Positions 52,144 to 64,000 of a DNA stretch of 64,000 bases are shown piece by piece. The DNA is from Camarhynchus parvulus. Lineage: Eukaryota; Chordata; Aves; Passeriformes; Thraupidae. The stretch is from the NCBI RefSeq assembly GCF_901933205.1, contig NC_044585.1:8060001-8124000 (forward strand), written 5' to 3'. Both the position numbers and the translations under genes were made by a program. The notes below the pieces were generated by a model that saw only the letters and a program-made list of their open reading frames with translations, did not search any database and was not told where the DNA came from. Position 1 is the stretch's first letter. Every line of letters starts with the position of its first letter.

Positions 52144-55100
52144 CATCTTAAAAAAACACCACATGATTTTAGTGGCTCAAGAGATGAGGTAATTACACGT
52201 GTAAGATTCTGTCTGTAGGAAATGCTGTAAATACATTTATCTCCAACTCTGGGGTTGGAGTCAGCCCCTTAAGCACCTGAAATGGCTTCCCCAGGCACAG
52301 TGCCAGCTTCCCTCCCTCAGCCTGCAGGGGAAATGGGCTGTGGCAGGGCTCTCTGCAGCTCCTCTGCAGGCTGGGAAGATGGAATCTGTCTGCTGGGCTT
52401 GCCTCCCCTTGTCAGAAGCCCTGGTGTGAGTGTCTGCAGGAATCTCTGCAGGAGGATTGGCTCTGTGTGCTGGGGTGGCATCAGGCTGGCAGCTGATTTA
52501 AGGTGCTGAGGTGCAGCTCTGACATTTGGGCTGAGGCAGCAGAAATCTGCTGGAGAGAAACTGTCCTGTTTCCAACTAAAACCCAGGCTAGCAGGGACTG
52601 CCTGTCACTTGTGCAGAATGTGCTAGCAATCCTCAGCCCAGCTATGGATGAGTTTCTAAGGGCCCAGAGCTGCAGGGACTGAGCCAGCATTGACTGTAAA
52701 CTGCCTGCATCTTCAGGAACAGTGTCTAAATCATCTCAGCCTTGTGGCACACCATTGTACCTTGTTGATTTTGGTGCGGTAAAATCAAACTCACCACTCT
52801 GATGTCGTCACTGGAAAACCTTTCACAGCCTAAATCCAATTTAGGATAAATCTATTTTTTATATATGTATGGGGGAAAGAGCTGCTGTTGCTGCTTCCTG
52901 GTGAATTACCCCGACAAGCTCCTTCTGGTGTTAGCTTGAAGTGACATTTGCTGTGTAAATGACACTGACATTCAAGCTGAGATGCTGGTTCCTCCCAGGG
53001 TGCCCTGGAGAAGAGCCTGCAGCAAAGAGCTGCTGCTGCCAGCTGGGGCTGTTTGGGGAGGAGGGTGAGCCTTGTTCTCACTTTGGTGCTTTTCCCTTCC
53101 TTTTGTGTCTCCAGAAGACGTGGGGACACTTTGATTTACTCATTCAGGCAGTGAGTGCTGCTCCTGTGTGCAGCACAGCACCAGGGGTTTCTGGCCTTAT
53201 TTACCAAACACCTCTGGCTGAACGTGGGGCCAGGGTCCATGGGCTGTGTTTGCACAATTGATCATCTGAGGAACAGGAGAACAGAGCTACCAAAAATTGC
53301 TGCGCAGTGTGTGTGCACTGATCCTCTCAGGGATCAGAAATCTGTCTCTAAGCGATGCACAGCTTTGCTAGAAGGAATTGGCATTTATTTATTTATTTTT
53401 AACCAGAGGACAAGCTTTAAAAGCTGCAAGCAGAGCTTTTCAAAGGACAAGTGGGAGTTAGTTGCCTAATTCACAGTGACTTTCGGGGAGATCTGGCTGC
53501 TGAGCTGCTCTTTGTGCCTTTCAGAAATCTCCCCTTGGCCCACATAATCTCTCTGTAACCCCTTTTTAATTAGCTGTCTTTCTGGAAGAGGAGACCAAGA
53601 AGTCACGTTCAAAGATTATTGCTCTCTGCAGCAGCTGCTAGGATAGCTCAGTTAATTCTGCAAAATCTTACTGCAGTCCCAGCAGCATGTCTGCTCTGCC
53701 TCCCCATTCTCATTTGGCCAAACTGCCCCCAAACTGTTCTCCAAACCCATTTCCAGCCTGTGATACTCTGCTGTAGCACCAGCTGGCCATTCACCCAGAG
53801 AGCCTGGCTTTGAATCTCTTGGCAGAGCAAAATATTTGAAAGGGAGAGAAATGAAAGCCTGGGGGTGCTTCAAAAAAATGAATGCCAAGAGCACGTGGAT
53901 GCCAGGAAGGAGGTAATGGTGCTACCTTTACTGTCCCAGGCTCTCCATCTGCAGCTCATGCCACAGCCTTGCTCCTGCTGTTTGGGATGGAGAGGAAAAT
54001 ATCAGTCCTGCAGGCAGCATTTGATGATGCAGCCTTAAAACTGCATAGAAAAAAATCCAAGTCTTCTTAATGGCAAGTCAGGCTTCTCCAATGAATTTGG
54101 GATGGGGACAGGGAAAGGTTTTTGAAGCTTCTTGATTTGTTTTTTATATCTGTAATAACAAATTCAACTCAGAATTTGTATAATGAAATGTATACATTGA
54201 AGGTGGGAGCCTGGTGAATTTGGATGCTTGAGGGAAAATATACAGGATTGTCATGAGGAGACAATTCCCTAAAGCAGATGGGGGAAGGTGGTCCCAGGGG
54301 TTGGGGGAAGCTGAGACAGGAGGGACTGATGAACTGGTGGCTGGGAAAAATCCTGGATATTGCACATTGCAGAGAAAAAACTGATTTTTGTGTGCTGAAG
54401 TTTTAAGATTCAGGTCCTTACTTGCTGGTGAAATTGCCAGCAAAGACAGCTTGGTCAGTCCATATAAAATCAAACCCTGCAATGGTTACACTTCAAGCAG
54501 GGGCTCTGGGAGGTGCAGTAGGGTTTGGTGTTGTCACTAAAAGTAACAGCTCTGTGATGGGGACCTGTCCCCCACGTGTCTGGGAAGCATTTTAAGATCC
54601 TTAAATGAAAGGCACAGCTATAATGTGGGTCACCAAAAAATGTTACTTTTTAGTTCTTGTAGTATAAAAATATTACAGAGCAGGCTTGGCTCTGTCAGTG
54701 ACCACCCCAGAGACCCTTCAGGCTGAACTGGCTACTGTCAGGCTGCTCTAAGGGGAAAATCAGCTCTCCTATATCCTTGCTCTCAGCAAGTCCTTTAAAA
54801 CATCACCACATCCTAAGCACATGAGCTAGAAAAACAGCTGCCTGCTCCACTCCTTCCCTGCCTGATGAGGTTAATAATAACTTTGAATGCATATGTACAG
54901 CATTAGCTTTCATGGTAACATGCATAATTCAAATCCCCTAAAGAACAGTAGAGCTTTGAGGAAGCAAACTTCCTTAATGTACTGGGCAAGGATCCAGCTT
55001 TTACCAGCTGTTGAGGGTTGATGTACAATTTTTGGTTAAGTGAATAATTTATCACGGATATTATCTGTAGTGTATCACATCCCAACAGTTTGTAGGCCTG

Positions 55101-56582
55101 TGCATATGGCTCTTGAGATGCCACAACACTGCCATATGCTTCATGGCCCATTACCACTCACTCCCTTAAGATGTTTTCCCCTATGTTGAGCATGTTAGAA
55201 CTGCAGTGGGACCACTGGCTCAGTGCAAATGCTGGCTGGGTTCTTCCCCACCAGCCTCCCTGTGTTTAAAAAAAAAAAAATTAAAAAGAAGAAGTGGACT
55301 GTTCAGACTCTCCCCAGCCTTGTCATTTTAAATAAGCTGCCTGCTGCTTCACGGTACAGATGTGGATTATAAATTCTGCAGAACACCTGTCCTGAACTCA
55401 TCCCCAGCTACCCCTTGTAACAGGGTTGTGTTGTGCTGTTACAAATCTATTTATTGTAGCTCCAGTCGACTGCATAAATCAGGGCTGCTTTAATCAGGCT
55501 GCTCTGCCCCTTGTACTCACAGCACCAGAACAGAACTGGGATGTGCTGGCAGCCTCTGAGAGAGGTATGGAATGCTGTGTCCCAAATTCCAACTGCAGAT
55601 GGCCTATTTCTTGGTCAGGAGAAGGAATGCTGGAGCTGAAGGACTTCATAGTTTATGGAGCTGCTGTAGTGCAGGAGAGGGGGAAACATCTGGGTTGTTT
55701 GTCAAGTTGATTGCTTATATAGGAAGCGGCTTCCTCTGATAAAAAACACTGAGTCAAAACTGAGAGCAAGCAGCTGCTGAGCTGGAATTGTAGCTGGGTG
55801 TCCATCCTGAGGATGGCTGCAGCTTCTCCAGCTACAGAATGTGCTGGGTTTCAGTTTGGTGGCTTCATGTCCAGAGAAATACCTTTGTTCAGCTCATCTT
55901 GAACTTCTCTGTGGTGCCACCAGGCTCCCCATGGCTGATGGCTGTAGCTTGCAGTAAATGAAATAATCCCTACATGAGTTGTTCACTTCTGAATGTGCCT
56001 CAGGAGAGGAAGTGCTAGAATGGGATCTTTCATGGATGCTGGATGGATTATTTCAAGTTCAATGTTACACATGGTTTTCCTTCAGTAAAAAACTGCTCTC
56101 TTTTCACACAAATTGCATCTTTAGATCTGTTTATTACCCTGTGGTTGTTTACCTGTGTAAAGATTGTGCTCAGCTTTCTCTTGCGGGTCTGTTGCTTGTG
56201 CAAGTTGCTCTTCTTTCCTCTTTCTTGACTAGATCAGAATTTTAATGTTTTCAATATTTTTCCTTTCTTAGTGGGAGTATTGGTCTTTAGATCATCACTT
56301 CCACATGCTTAAACATGAGAGATGCTGTGGGAAGTGGAACAGGAGAAGGGTGCTGTGATGGCCAGCACAAATGTGATGGGTTTCATGTGACAGGAGCACA
56401 TCTGCTCATTTGCAGCCACCAGGCAGCTCTGGCAAAGGGAACCCTCCTCCCTCTGCACATCAGTGGGAGGAAGGCTGCCTATCCCAGGGATCCTGGTTAT
56501 TGCACTCTGTTCAGGGACAAACTGTGATCAGTGATCAGGGCTGTGATCAGTGAACTCCTGCCTGGCTGCAGAAAGGCAAAAG
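52144..56582. other. Non-coding stretch, no gene recognised
   Basis: Unique sequence. Frames of about 100-110 codons at 52.8-53.5 kb and 54.1-54.5 kb have no recognisable domain. Small repeats of TGATCAGTGA lie at 56525-56552, just left of the LTR. A run of A is at 55268-55280. Confidence 0.58.
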
Positions 56583-56588
56583 GGACCC
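56583..56588. repeat. Target-site duplication, left (GGACCC)
   Basis: GGACCC immediately precedes the TG start of the LTR and recurs immediately after its CA end at 56973-56978. Confidence 0.85.
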
Positions 56589-56972
56589 TGCCACTGTGAT
56601 ATTTTCTGAAAAATTCCTTTGCCAGGATTCTTCTCCTGGGAAGCTGAGAAGCCTCAGAAAAGAAATGTAAACAATAATTATCTGATTGCTTTGAATGTGG
56701 TTTGGAGGTTGCTTACCAGCAGGTGCATCTTTGATTGGTTCCATGTGAATTGTTTTTAATTAATGACAAACACAGCCAGCTGTGTCAGGACTGGTCAGTC
56801 ACGGGTTTTTATTATTCATTCTTGTCTAGCCTTCTGATGTATCCTTTCTATTTCTTTCGTATAGTTTTAGTAAATAATTATCTTTTAATATAATATCATA
56901 AAATAATAAATCAACCTTCTGAGAACTTGGAGTCAAATCTCATCTCTCACCTCATCCTGGGGACTCTCAACA
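56589..56972 (+). mobile_element. Solo LTR of an endogenous retrovirus (class II-like)
   Basis: A 384-bp unit beginning TGCCACTGTGATATTTTCTG and ending GGGGACTCTCAACA, so it has the TG...CA ends of retroviral LTRs, and it is bounded by a perfect 6-bp duplication. A 6-bp target duplication is typical of ERVK-like (class II) integrases. Internal marks are GGGAAGCTGAGAAGCCTCAG, GTGTCAGGACTGGTCAGTCA, an AATAAA signal at 56905-56910, and CTTCTGAGAACTTGGAGTCA downstream of it. No internal retroviral region is present, so the provirus was lost by LTR-LTR recombination. Intact ends and duplication point to a younger insertion than the related relic at 21.6-22.0 kb. The family name is not certain from memory. 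Confidence 0.9.
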
Positions 56973-56978
56973 GGACCC
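56973..56978. repeat. Target-site duplication, right (GGACCC)
   Basis: Second copy of the 6-bp duplication flanking the solo LTR. Confidence 0.85.
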
Positions 56979-59900
56979 TGAGGGACAGCCCTCAGCTGGA
57001 GGAGCTGGCATTTGGGACAGCTCTGTGCCCCTGTCCCTGAAAGAACTGAATGCAGGGAAACTGCAAGGTGCTGAGGGGCTGGGATGATGCTGCCAGGATG
57101 GAAAGCTGAGCTTCTGTGAGCCCTGCTCCTGCCTAGGGAGGGGAGGCTGTGCCTGTGCTGCAGTGACCTTCCCTGCTGGGATCAGCTCAGGGACACAGAG
57201 CTCCCTGCCTAAGTGCACTTGCTGCTAGCAAGGGAATGTTTATCCAGTGTTTGATTAATCAACCTTGAAAAAGGGTCAGATGGATTTACTCAAGCATCTA
57301 AGTAACCTTCACAGCAAAAAATATAAATCCCTGTGTGTTAGGGGGCTGTCTGTATCCCTGGCCTTGGAATGATGATGTCTGGAGTCTTGAGCTTTTAGAG
57401 CAGCACGGGCTGGATCTGACCCCAAACCCCTTCTTGTTTCTGAATGCACACCAGTTCTGGCATGGTGCTCACTATGGCCACGTGTAGCTGCCTGGTGCTG
57501 GCAATCTGAAAAGTTTTTTCTCAAATTCCCTTTGATCCTGGTGTCCTGTCCTGTCTGCTTGCTGTGCTCTGTTCCCTCTGCAATCCTGCTGCTTAATGCC
57601 TCCAGTTCCCTCATTTTGTTCCCCCTTCACAAGTGGAAATTGTAAGCATTTTAAAATGTGGGTAGTTGTGCACATTGTCTCCATCAGAGTTTCATTAAAT
57701 AATAAGACCTTCAGAAATATAATTTCATTTACACCTCCAGCTTTGGCAAATAGAAGATGACCAAAAAACTCTCAAATAAATAGAGCCTCCCCACAATAAA
57801 GCACTGCTTTCCTCTAATATTTTTAGAGGGATTAAACAATGCTGAGGATAAGATCAATATTTAAACAAGAAGTTCTTGAAGCCTGTATTCCTTTTAAAAA
57901 GATTATATACTAGGCTGAATTATGAGCAGACCAGTTCCTGTCTCATACTGGAGGAATTTGGCATGTGTCTTCTCCCATAAACATTAAGCCAAATATATTC
58001 TTGTGGAGCTATCATATTAAATTAAGATGTAGAATCATGGCAAGGTCTTCATTCTTTGTGGCAACTGGCATAACAACTAGAGGAAAAAATAAAACCCAAA
58101 CAATTGTTTCAACTGAAAGTCCAAGAATGACATCTAGTGGCACCATGAGAGACTTCTGGGATAATCTGCTGTGAGAACAGTTAAATGCATAGTGAGGGTT
58201 CTCCTTGGCTCTTCTTAGCTAGAGATCCAACTCCTGATTTTCAATCACTGCCACCTACCCATTAAAAAAATACTGCAAGCTGAATTCTTGTTCTTCAGGT
58301 TTGTTTTGTTGTTGCTGGTTTTTGGGACGATAACTTCAGATAAGCTGAGGCTGTGATAAGCTTAGAAACACTTTTTGCTCTGTGGCTAAATGAATGCCTG
58401 TACACTTGTAGTGGCTTTAGCTTCTTTGAGTCAAAGTGAGAGTAAAGTCAATGTTTGTGGGATTTCCAGCGCCAGATTTATCTGATGAAAGCAGAAGTAT
58501 TTATCTAGGAGACACAAAAACTCTTACACAGAGGAAAGAGAAGAAAAATGCCTTCTCTGACAGCGTTCATAGATTTAAGCTAAAAAAGGTGAAACTTCAA
58601 GTAAAGCATTTTTTTGAAGGCATCAGTGCATCATTTTAGCTCATGAGAGTCAATTATTTGGCAAAAGGTGGAACCCAGAGGATGAAGTCTCCTGGTCTTC
58701 TCTGTGTGCAGTGGAGAATTGAGCAGCATGTCTGACCTTCCTGCATCTTCAAATCCCCCAGGGTCTGATGAGGATTGTACAACATGTTCATCATTGCTGA
58801 TCCCAATGTGGCACACTTCATCTTGGCTGTTTCATTTGTGTTCTGAATGTCTGCTTTGCAATTACCTTTAGAATTACCTCCACCTTTTCTTGTGCTGTTC
58901 CCCTGGTAAATGCAGCTCTGTCCTCTGCTGGGAATGGACACTTTGCAGTCTCATTAGGAATTGATTTCACTCCCTCTCTTAGAAACAGAAAATGGATTTT
59001 AGCTGCTTGCTTTAAACTTGGAGCACATACCTGGCTATGACTCCACACAAGGAGGTAAATAGTTGCTGCATAAATGCTCTGGTTCCCTTTATGAAGAGAG
59101 AGTTTAAATTGACACAAGTGGAGCCCTTTTATCTTTTTACCCAGCAGGCAGCAAATGAAGTGGGTTAATATCTCTGGAGGAGGGGCAAACTGGGTTATAA
59201 AGGGAAATTTTGCTGAGGATATAAAACTGTAAGAGGGACTGTGAGAAGGATGGGAATGTGGAAGAAAAATCCCACAAACTCAAAACTAGGCAGATGTTGA
59301 CAGCAGAGGTTCCTTTAAACCGGGAACTTCAAGCATCATATCAGAGGCTGAGAATTGTTGTAACTCCCACAGGACACTCCCAGTCCTAGCTCTGTCCTCA
59401 TCCAGGCTCTGCCCCTGAGAGAGATTACAAAGAGAGGACAAAATATAGAAAAAATTCATTACTTTGCTTAATGCTTCCCTCAGCTAAGACAGGAGGCAGC
59501 TCCACTGCTAAGCATCCTCTGGATGAAATGTCCAATGTTTAGCAGCCTAAAGGTAGGGCCTGGTAGGAACAGGGTTGGAGAAAAGCTGATGGTGATGAAC
59601 AAGCAGAATGATACCTGGATGCAGACCTAAACACTCTGATTCAGGAGTATTTGCAACCTTTGGTGGCTTTGGTGTTTTTTTCCCAAAAGAGAATTTAGTG
59701 ATGGATTAGTGTCACTAAAAGTTCCTTTTTCTGGCTTTATTAGGAAGAGGGCAGTAGTATTAATAGGTGATCTCTAAGGTTGGTGTACTGTGGAAGCTTT
59801 AATCAGAAAAACCCTCTGGGTACGTGTGCCAATGATTTTCCTACCTGAACTCTTCACCCTTATTCAAAATGAGTCTTTCTATTGATTGTCAAAAGGAAAC

Positions 59901-60072
59901 ATCTGAGACTTAGTAGGTGAGGGTGTGATAGACTCATCTCTCTCCCTGAAAATCTGTGCAGACTGATTGTCTGGCAGTCCAGAGGGACCTGCTGCCCTGC
60001 CCTGGCTGGTGGTGCAGGCGATGAGGAGCTGAGTGACTCTGGTGTCTCTGCCCAGGGGACCGGAGCTCCTGC
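56979..60072. other. Non-coding stretch, no gene recognised
   Basis: Includes an AT-rich, repeat-free block at 57640-58200 and a weak exon-like arrangement at 58470-58588. No transposon or RNA gene recognised. Frames do not exceed about 100 codons until the left edge of the minisatellite. Confidence 0.55.
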
Positions 60073-60806
60073 GCTGTGTCCCAGGGCAGCAGTCGGTGGC
60101 AGCGCTGTCCCAGGGCAGCAGTGGGTGGCAGTGCTGTCCCAGGGCAGCAGTGGGTGGCAGCGCTGTCCCGGGTGTGTCCCAGGGCAGCAGTGGGTGGCAG
60201 TGCTGTCCCAGGGCAGCAGTCGGTGGCAGCGCTGTCCCAGGGCAGCAGTGGGTGGCAGTGCTGTCCCAGGGCAGCAGTGGGTGGCAGTGCTGTCCCTGGT
60301 GTGTCCCAGGGCAGCAGTGGGTGGCAGCGCTGTCCCGGGTGTGTCCCAGGGCAGCAGTGGGTGGCAGCGCTGTCCCGGGTGTGTCCCAGGGCAGCAGTGG
60401 GTGGCAGTGCTGTCCCTGGTGTGTCCCAGGGCAGCAGTCGGTGGCAGTGCTGTCCCGGGTGTGTCCCAGGGCAGCAGTCGGTGGCAGCGCTGTCCCGGGT
60501 GTGTCCCAGGGCAGCAGTGGGTGGCAGCGCGCCGGTGTGTCCCAGGGCAGCAGTCGGTGGCAGTGCTGTCCCGGGCGCAGTCGGTGGCTCTGTCCCTGGT
60601 GTGTCCCAGGGCAGCAGTGGGTGGCAGGGCTGTCCCAGGGCAGCAGTCGGTGGCAGTGCTGTCCCTGGTGTGTCCCAGGGCAGCAGTCGGTGGCAGTGCT
60701 GTCCCAGGGCAGCAGTCGGTGGCAGTGCTGTCCCGGGTGTGTCCCAGGGCAGCAGTCGGTGGCAGGGCTGTCCCAGGGCAGCAGTCGGTGGCAGTGCTCT
60801 CTCGGA
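60073..60806. repeat. GC-rich minisatellite, ~20 units of 30/41 bp
   Basis: Basic unit of 30 bp, CAGGGCAGCAGTSGGTGGCA then GYGCTGTCCC. About half the units carry an 11-bp extension (GGGTGTGTCCC or TGGTGTGTCCC), making 41 bp. I count 20 full units and one degenerate unit near 60570-60597. The S position varies G/C: G in 8 of the first 10 units, C in 8 of the last 10. Because 30 is a multiple of 3 and 41 is not, the array stays open in all three plus frames and in at least two minus frames, giving spurious frames of 231-347 codons. These are not genes. Confidence 0.97.
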
Positions 60807-63800
60807 TGCCCACTAGGTGACGGTGCTGTCCCACGGACTCTGTGCTGGCAATGGGCTCTGCCATGGGGTAATTTCACTGCTCCCACAGCGGGGACAGCCA
60901 GGCTCTGCTGGAGGAAAAGCAAAAATCAGCACCTTTACCTTCCTTAGGCTCTTGCTTTGTTTCTCTTTTCCTCTCTGAACTCCTTGGCAGTTTTCACATC
61001 AAATGTAGAACAGTTCATTCATTTTGTTTAATTTGGGATATTATGCCTGGATCGCTAAAGAGAAACAAGACTAAAACAGTTGTGCTGAGGTTTTATTTTG
61101 GGTGCCTTCATTGAGTTTCATTATTGGTGATTATACCAGGTGTTTTAACCGTGAAAACTTGTTTGGAATAATATGGAATACTCTCTGCATATACAGATGT
61201 TTAGTACATAGCTCTGTCTTTGCGGTGGCCCTCCATCATCTCATTTGGGGGTGAATATAAACCAAGATACCCCTTGTTCATTACTGCTTGTCAGCAACTC
61301 ATTGCAACAAGGATTTTATTGTTTGGGGCTTTTTTCTTGGATACTTGTTACTGTACCTCTGGGAACAATCTCCTGAAGGCTCTCATCACTTTGTAGCAGG
61401 ATGTTGGATCTTCCCTCACCAGCATCAGCGTGGTTATGGTCAGGATAATAGTCCAGAAGAAGACTCCTGTTGATCTTGAGGCCTCTAAATCCCCTGGCAG
61501 TGCTGCAGGGCTCTGGATGTGTTAATTCAATTTGCAGCCATGATAAGGCAGCAGCAAGTGGTAAGAGGGCTGTAAAGTAATCTTTGTGTAAGTGAATCTT
61601 TGCAGAGACTGCAGAAATTTGGCAGGGTTTGCTCAAGAGACTCTTAATTTTTTTTAGTCATTAGCATTAATCAGGAAGAGAGTGCTGCATTTCATAGCTT
61701 GGTGTTTCCTCTCCATGATACCCTCCCCACCAGGCTGGAAGCACCCTGATCAATGAGCAATGATGAAATGGAGGCAGGAGCAGCCTGGTCCTTCCAGGGT
61801 ATCTGCTGGCAGCACTTCCCCTCAGAGCCAGCCAGATGGACTGAGAGGATCTCACAGCCCAGGCTCATAAACAAACTCAGCTCCATCTGCCTGGGAGCTG
61901 CATTTCATTCCCAGGGATGAAATCCTCACACCAAGCTCCCTCCCTGTGCTCCACCTTCCCCTCCTGTGTGCCCACCCTGCTCCTGTCACTGAGGGGTTTG
62001 CTGTGCCCCTCCTGGAGCCTCCTCTGGTGCTCACATCCTCACAGGTGCTGTGCAAGAGCCTTGGAACGCTCCTGCCCCAAATTCCTCAGATCAGTAACAG
62101 TACAATATTTAATGCTGTAAGATGTTGAAGTTCACGTGAACCAAGTTAAAGGAGATTCATCCCAATATAAATGAACAGTGGGAATGAGCCTGGAGTTAGA
62201 GTTTGTACAATGTCCAGCAGTACTGCCATCACTCTAAAGGGATGATTTCCATTCAGAGATGGAAAAACCACTTTTTTTTCAACCTGGCTATACTGTCTGC
62301 CTCCTTTAGGGCTTATATCTCTTACTTCACACTTCCTTTTGTTTCTCTCTCTTTTTTTTTAAATTTTATTTACTCCTTCCAGCATTAAATATTTACCTCT
62401 TTTTCAGCTGAGAGCACAATTTGGGCATGCTGGAACTGATGTCAAATTTCTAAATTGCCACTGGTGAAACAGCTCTGGCATTAAAACAAAACGCCTTGCA
62501 TCTGTTTGTGGCTATCTGTAGTATTTTAATTATCTGGCTAACATATTGCACGGGAGAGAGCTGCTCTGCCTGGGGCAAGGTTAAAGATGATTTGGTGTTC
62601 CATCTTTAAACAACAGATTCCAAAAAGGAGAGCCCAAAATGCCCTGTTGTGACCTCAGCTCATGTACTGGACACATGGGTTTGTACTGATAGTGCCCTGG
62701 TCTAGCTCAGCATCCATCTAATGAAATGCCATATAGATTATTTAAGATTGATATTAGTTAAAGCCAGACCTCTGACAAGGCAAAAGTCATGTGTGTGGGG
62801 TTAGCTAGGTGGAAGGCACTTGTGGATTCTTTGCTGTGTTGTGCTCAAAACCTCTTAGCTCTACTCAGCCCCCAGCTGCATGGTCTTTTGAAAACAAAAT
62901 GTGATAAAATTCTTGTGAAATTTGCTTCTAAGCTCATCCATGTTCCTTCTGAAGTCACCAGGAGCTCTGTCCCTGCTCTGGTGCACTTTCTGCTTCCCTG
63001 CAGCCCCTGCTGTGACCTGGCCCTTTGCTCCCCAGGGGACTCAGCAATGGAAAGGGGCAGAGGTGAGAGATCTCAGGACACCCCTGCAGGCTTCTCTGGC
63101 AGCATTTGTCCAACTCCTTGGGCTCTGTGCAGTTCCCAAGGCAGCTGCAGGAGTGGGAGCAGCTCTGGGACTGTCTGTGCACTGAGGGAGCAGCTCCTCA
63201 CTGCTGCTGCAGCTCCTTCCCATGGTAGCAGGGAATGTGTTCTCACAGTGACCTGACAGAATCAATCACTGTGTTTGAAGGACTAATATATATATTTATA
63301 TAACACATGGAAAAGCATTTCAGTTCAAAGCTTGGCATAAATAATACATCAGCTTTCCTGCCTAAGCTGTGGTTTACCATCATGCTGAGACACAAATGCA
63401 AGGGTGGGGAGGGGGGAACCTATTATACAGAGCTCAGCAGGCTTCCATCCTGTTACTTATACATAAACTGAGGGTAGGCTGCCCCTCTGTTCACATTATG
63501 AGGTGATTAGCATGTTGTTTAATATCAATTATGCGTGTTCCATGTTTACAGGCATGTTAAATTATGCAAGCTGTAGTCTTTAGAGTTTTTATTTCATTTG
63601 TTGGGGGTGGGGGGAGAAAAACAACAGCAAAACAAACCTTTTAATTTGATGGCCTTTTTCTATTTACACCCTGGCTTTTACATCTGAGCAACGTCAGAGA
63701 TGCTCCCCCATCACTTTCTGTCATCTCTTGGGGACACATGGCCTGGCACAGGGGCTGTGGCAGTGGCAGAAAGTCTTTGGAAAATGTATCTTCTAGCAAA

Positions 63801-64000
63801 GTAAAGACCCTTGGGCTGCAAGTTCTTCCTCTGCTTTGCAGTAAACTTAAATGAAAAATTAAATATGAGCATAGGTGGATGAAGGCACTTGTCTTGATTG
63901 CCAGGCACAGGCTGGATCTTGCCCTTTGTAGGGCAGGAAAGTTCTTTGTTTTGAAGCATGGAATACTTGAACTTAAATAGGGTCTCCAGCACTTTACCCT
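60807..64000. other. Non-coding stretch, no gene recognised
   Basis: Unique sequence after the minisatellite. AT-rich, repeat-free blocks at 61000-61260 (with retained CpGs in GGATCGCTAAAG and TTAACCGTGAAA) and 63260-63600 (CAATTATGCGTGTTCC) look enhancer-like. A small (TA)n lies near 63283-63302. A G-rich run, GGGGGTGGGGGG, is at 63602-63613. No exon or RNA gene is recognised. Confidence 0.55.

Noticed and set aside
51521..52164. Phe/Pro/Ile-repeat frames on the minus strand
   Set aside because: Direct consequence of the C-free low-complexity tract, not a protein.
60073..60806. CRISPR-like array
   Set aside because: Units are contiguous or separated only by one recurrent 11-bp extension. 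There are no unique spacers, and the context is vertebrate.
59860..60947. Overlapping 231-347-codon open frames on both strands
   Set aside because: They are produced by the 30/41-bp minisatellite and are open in at least five frames. No start context, domain or unique coding flank supports a protein.
1..64000. Operons, ribosome binding sites, plasmid or phage features
   Set aside because: Gene density, CpG depletion and avian retroelements show nuclear vertebrate DNA, so prokaryotic feature types do not apply.

Overview
The window reads as vertebrate, and specifically bird, nuclear DNA. CpG is scarce, poly-A/T and simple repeats are scattered throughout, no frame shows operon-like or high-density coding, and the recognisable transposons are avian. 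The best marker is a minus-strand tRNA-Ile-derived SINE with a CR1 tail (19709-19847), matching the songbird TguSINE1 family as I remember it. It is supported by two related endogenous-retrovirus LTR relics (21.6-22.0 kb and 56.6-57.0 kb) and by short CR1 3' ends. A passerine is the most likely source. This rests on remembered family structure, not on a database search.

I can support no protein-coding gene. The open frames are short, overlap on both strands, and give no protein I recognise. The longest ones (over 300 aa near 60 kb) are made by a GC-rich minisatellite that is open in several frames at once. The window is therefore intergenic sequence or part of a large intron.

Layout: 1-16 kb is unique non-coding sequence with a short tandem repeat (7.1 kb), a probable pogo/Tigger-like MITE relic (12.2 kb) and AT-rich blocks that look like conserved non-coding elements (best at 5.1-5.5 kb). 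16-25 kb holds a TA microsatellite, the SINE, the first LTR, a CR1 fragment and another candidate conserved block (24.7-25.1 kb). 28.4-31.5 kb contains two direct copies of a ~545-bp segment, about 2-3% diverged, 2.4 kb apart, possibly the ends of one ~3-kb unit. 31.5-50 kb is mostly unique, with a CR1 tail, a T/G-rich tract and a diverged ~105-bp tandem duplication. 51.8-52.1 kb is a purine/T tract with one C in 329 bases. 56.6 kb is a clean solo LTR with a 6-bp target duplication. 60.1-60.8 kb is a ~20-copy 30/41-bp minisatellite. The last 3 kb is unique.

Nothing here amounts to a new gene system. The items most worth checking are the 28.4-31.5 kb direct-repeat unit, the minisatellite with its positional variant gradient, and the C-depleted tract.
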